Shown here piece after piece: positions 61,260 through 64,000 of a stretch of DNA of 64,000 nt. The DNA is from Flavobacteriaceae bacterium (GTDB lineage Bacteria > Bacteroidota > Bacteroidia > Flavobacteriales > Weeksellaceae). The notes beneath the pieces are model-generated. The model searched no databases, was not told the origin of the DNA, and saw only the letters and a program-made list of their open reading frames with translations. The stretch lies in the NCBI GenBank assembly GCA_012522185.1, contig JAAYKY010000056.1:1-64000 (forward strand). Direction: 5' to 3'. The position numbers were made by a program, and so were the translations under genes. Position 1 is the first letter of the stretch; each line of letters opens with the position of its first letter.

Positions 61260-61986
61260 TAATTCTTTTGGTTGCAACAATTTGGTTATTAAATCTCAGG
61301 TTAATTCTTTCATAATAATTCAACCCCACTTTTCCGAGGTATTCATCATAAAATAATTTCAGTTTTTCGAATTTCGATTCGATATTTTTTAATTCACCAA
61401 ATTCAATGACGTAATCTCCTTTGTTAACTAACAAAATAAACGAATTTGGCTCTTCTTTTTTAACAGCTATGATGTGTTTTTTCAACAACTTATCAGCCGA
61501 TATAAATTCGGCAAGATTCTTCAATCCTTCAAAGTCCGATTCCTCAATTTCTCCTCCTACCATCAGAACTTGGGCCGCATACAAATGAGACAAGGGGATT
61601 TTATTTAATTCTTCGGACAGATAAAACTCATCTTCCCCAGTGTTAACACGGGCTACGGGCGTTTCCTGATGGATTTGAATTTGCATCACACCGTCCACAT
61701 CAGAGAATACCTGTGATTTGCTGACAAATGAATTTCGGTCTAAAATTTCTTCTACTTTGGCCACATCAATATTGCCAAGAGGAATGGAGCTTAAGCGAAG
61801 TTGAGGACCATCGAGAACTTTTCTCACAAGGCTATCGTTCACGAAATACTTACCGGATTCGTGATCTACCTTGATTTTGATTTCCGTCAAGGGTTTACAA
61901 GCGTGTCTGTTGGCTGAAAAACTCACCAAAAAAGCAAGAACCAAAATCCCAAGTCCCGTTTTCAGCAACCTCCACTTAGTCTTCAT
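61246..61986 (-). CDS. ftsQ: Cell division protein FtsQ
   Basis: 246 residues. One amino membrane helix (LGILVLAFLVSFSA), then a POTRA-like part (ITEIKIKVDHESGKYFVNDSLVRKVL shortened) and a beta domain. The match to E. coli FtsQ is low, so the call relies on topology and on its place between murC and ftsA. It links FtsB/FtsL to the early divisome. It overlaps murC by 11 bases and ftsA by 14. Confidence 0.88.
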   Translation of the reverse strand: MKTKWRLLKTGLGILVLAFLVSFSANRHACKPLTEIKIKVDHESGKYFVNDSLVRKVLDGPQLRLSSIPLGNIDVAKVEEILDRNSFVSKSQVFSDVDGVMQIQIHQETPVARVNTGEDEFYLSEELNKIPLSHLYAAQVLMVGGEIEESDFEGLKNLAEFISADKLLKKHIIAVKKEEPNSFILLVNKGDYVIEFGELKNIESKFEKLKLFYDEYLGKVGLNYYERINLRFNNQIVATKRINDEK

Positions 61987-63316
61987 TTAACCATGATTTT
62001 AGAGGTTTAACCAATCTATCAATATTTCCCGCGCCTACCGTCACCAAAACATCGAAATCCTTCATCTGAATACGGCTCATGGCATTCTCCAAAGAAGAAA
62101 CTTCTTTGTTTTCCAGATTTATCCTATCGAGCAAAGTCTTGGAGGTCACGCCTTCAATAGGCAGTTCACGCGCCGGATAAATATCCAGCAAAATCAATTC
62201 ATCGAATCGACTCAGGCTCTCCGCAAAACCATCCATAAAATCCCGTGTCCGCGAAAAAAGATGCGGTTGAAAAACACCCAAAATCTTTTTATCGGGAAAG
62301 ATTTCACGAACTGAGCTTGTCAATGCATTTAATTCGGTTGGATGGTGTGCATAATCATCGATGTAAATTTTATCTTTAAAATCCCATCTGTTAAATCTTC
62401 TTTTGACTCCTTTGAAGTTCTCTAAGGCATATTTGATTTTGTGCGCAGGAATTTTAAGATGCAAAGCAACGGCAATCGCTGCTACGGCATTTTCAACATT
62501 GTGTTTTCCCGGTAATTTTAAAATAAAGTTTTCAATTAAATCCTCTGGAGTTTTCAAATCAAAATGATAAATTCCATTTTCAATTCGGATGTTAACTGCA
62601 TCAAAATCGGCTTCGGATTCTACTCCATAAGTAATCCCGTCAGGGATCGGCAATCCTTTCTTTACAAAAATTCTCTCGGAAATCTTTCGACCAAATGCGA
62701 TGAAAGCTTCTTCAAATTCTTCTTTGCTTCCATAAATATCCAAATGGTCTGCATCCATCGAAGTGATGATTCCGATTTTTGGTGAAAGTTTCAGAAAAGA
62801 CCGATCAAATTCATCGGCTTCAGAAACTGTGATTTTGTATCCATTGTTTAAAAAATTGGAATTGTATTCTTCCAAAACCCCACCCAGAAAGGCAGAGCTT
62901 TCCATTTCGCTATGGTGAAGAATATGCCCCAAAATGGACGATGTTGTGGTTTTACCATGGGTTCCTGCCACAGCGATTCCGTAGGTTGCATCGGTAATTT
63001 CACCTAAAACTTCGGAGCGTTTCATAATATCAAACCCGTTTTGCAGGAAATATTGGTATTCTCTGAGTTCTTTTGGCACGGCTGGTGTGTAAACAACCAA
63101 TGTATTATCGGGCGTGAGATAAGGCGCAATTTTGTCCAGATGATCTTCAAAATGCAGATCAATCCCTTCTCTTTCCAACTCCCTTGTCAGATCTGTCGGT
63201 GTTTTATCATATCCAATTACTATTTTCTCGAGTGATTTAAAATAGCGAGCAAGGGCGCTCATCCCGATACCTCCAGCTCCTATGAAATAGTAATATTTTC
63301 TTCCTAAGACATTCAT
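61976..63316 (-). CDS. murC: UDP-N-acetylmuramate--L-alanine ligase (MurC)
   Basis: 446 residues. It adds L-Ala to UDP-MurNAc with ATP. Seen: the amino UDP-binding loop FIGAGGIGMSALARYF, the P-loop AGTHGKTTTSSILGH, EADEFDRSFLKLSP, the H-N pair GKHNVENAVAAIAVA, and DDYAHHPTEL, typical of MurC. Length is normal. The start overlaps the murG stop (ATGA). Confidence 0.97.
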   Translation of the reverse strand: MNVLGRKYYYFIGAGGIGMSALARYFKSLEKIVIGYDKTPTDLTRELEREGIDLHFEDHLDKIAPYLTPDNTLVVYTPAVPKELREYQYFLQNGFDIMKRSEVLGEITDATYGIAVAGTHGKTTTSSILGHILHHSEMESSAFLGGVLEEYNSNFLNNGYKITVSEADEFDRSFLKLSPKIGIITSMDADHLDIYGSKEEFEEAFIAFGRKISERIFVKKGLPIPDGITYGVESEADFDAVNIRIENGIYHFDLKTPEDLIENFILKLPGKHNVENAVAAIAVALHLKIPAHKIKYALENFKGVKRRFNRWDFKDKIYIDDYAHHPTELNALTSSVREIFPDKKILGVFQPHLFSRTRDFMDGFAESLSRFDELILLDIYPARELPIEGVTSKTLLDRINLENKEVSSLENAMSRIQMKDFDVLVTVGAGNIDRLVKPLKSWLNED

Positions 63317-64000
63317 TTGATTTTGCTTAATAAAATGTCAACAATTTCTTTTGTAGCATTGGGTTTCCCCATTCTTATCAGGTTTTCTGACAGTAAAGAC
63401 TGTCGATTGGTATCCTGAATTAAATCCAGCGCCGTATTGACCAGCTCTGTTGAGGCCTGTGAATCCGTGAGCATACAAGCGGCATTTTTATCTACCAAAG
63501 CTTTGGCGTTTTTGGTCTGATGGTCCTCTGCTGCGAAAGGAAAAGGCACTAAAATCAAAGGTTTCCCCACGAGGGATAACTCTGAAATGGCCATGGCTCC
63601 GGCACGTGAGACAATCAGATCGGCTGCAGAAAATGCCGTTTTCATGTCGTAAATGAATTCCGTTATATGAATTCCCTTCAAATCTCCGTCCAATTCGGTT
63701 TTGATTTTATCGAAATCCAATTTACCTGTTTGCCAGATTAGCTGAACTCCGACATCTTGTAATTTTTTCAGATCCGATTTCCAAGCATAGTTCAAAGTTC
63801 GTGAACCTTGGCTTCCACCGATGGAAAGAATTGTTTTTTTCTCTGGATCCAAACCATAGGAATGAATCGCTTGTTCCCGATTACTTAAATTTTTAAATAT
63901 TTCGGAACGAATTGGATTTCCAGTATAATGGACTTTTTCGGTCGGGAATTGAGAAATCCCTTCATAAGCCACACAAATGGCTTCCGCACGGTTTTTCAAT
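63313..64000 (-). CDS. murG: MurG, carboxy-terminal part (cut by the window edge)
   Basis: 229 codons are present; the amino-terminal acceptor domain lies beyond 64000. It transfers GlcNAc to lipid I to form lipid II on the inner face of the membrane. Seen: TGNPIRSEIF, the donor-binding loop SIGGSQGSRTLN, FIYDMKTAFSAADLIVSRAGAMAISELSLVGKP (shortened) and the signature LVPFPFAAEDHQTKNAKAL. It is followed directly by murC. Confidence 0.96.
   Translation of the reverse strand, partial: LKNRAEAICVAYEGISQFPTEKVHYTGNPIRSEIFKNLSNREQAIHSYGLDPEKKTILSIGGSQGSRTLNYAWKSDLKKLQDVGVQLIWQTGKLDFDKIKTELDGDLKGIHITEFIYDMKTAFSAADLIVSRAGAMAISELSLVGKPLILVPFPFAAEDHQTKNAKALVDKNAACMLTDSQASTELVNTALDLIQDTNRQSLLSENLIRMGKPNATKEIVDILLSKIK

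Overview
The window comes from a chromosome of a member of the Bacteroidota, most likely class Flavobacteriia (Flavobacteriaceae or Weeksellaceae type). Evidence: two proteins with type IX secretion (T9SS) C-terminal sorting domains, a fused alpha/beta 2-oxo acid dehydrogenase E1, a GT117/DUF2723 membrane protein, the gene order rplM-rpsI-rpsB-tsf, an FtsZ with a long acidic linker, absence of clear Shine-Dalgarno sites, and promoters that fit the Bacteroidota pattern TTTG-N19/20-TAnnTTTG. The genus cannot be fixed from the sequence alone. Most of the window is ordinary core genome; the unusual material lies in the spacers and in a few surface proteins.

Layout. 1-443: rotted IS1182-type transposase running off the left edge. 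579-6212: large secreted T9SS adhesin-like protein and a membrane-anchored AraC-type regulator. 6311-12360: purKE, divergent from an MsbA-like ABC exporter, queG, a small exported protein and a second AraC regulator. 12548-16538: hemA-hemC-hemD-hemE, running divergently from that regulator. 16561-20249: a GreA/Rnk-like factor, a 114-residue mini T9SS protein and the ribosomal block rplM-rpsI-rpsB-tsf. 20564-27717: fused E1 dehydrogenase, CDF cation transporter, pruA and an M49-like lipoprotein. 27749-30654: tRNA-Arg(TCG), an M20 amidohydrolase, a propeller-like exported protein and a deoxynucleoside kinase. 30721-40865: small outer membrane protein, DUF2723 protein, guaB, a FadL-type porin, an unusual Trp/Gly/Tyr plus Arg/Asn lipoprotein, and proS. 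40941-47917: Spy-like protein, TonB-dependent-receptor-like barrel, sppA, folK and an OmpA-family porin. 47918-48631: a 714-base gene-free stretch with a terminator, a coding relic and a degenerate 11-bp tandem array. 48632-51351: yidD-lgt-DUF192, mscL and a SpoU methyltransferase. 51413-55856: decayed PIN toxin-antitoxin pair running into a TTG-started mutS, then an M48 peptidase and a MazG-like pyrophosphohydrolase. 56036-64000: sucC, an exported protein of unknown role, and the division/cell wall cluster murG-murC-ftsQ-ftsA-ftsZ, cut by the right edge.

Working together: hemACDE convert glutamyl-tRNA to coproporphyrinogen III (hemB and the late genes are elsewhere), and the adjacent AraC gene is a natural candidate regulator. 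yidD, lgt and the DUF192 lipoprotein form an envelope-biogenesis group. murG to ftsZ is the conserved septum and peptidoglycan operon. I found no CRISPR array, prophage or complete defence island. The best non-standard leads are the dispersed structured repeats (23050-23235, 24125-24155), the 11-bp tandem array, the aromatic/arginine low-complexity lipoprotein, the mini T9SS protein, the decayed toxin-antitoxin pair upstream of mutS, and a full-consensus promoter that would make the yidD-lgt message essentially leaderless.
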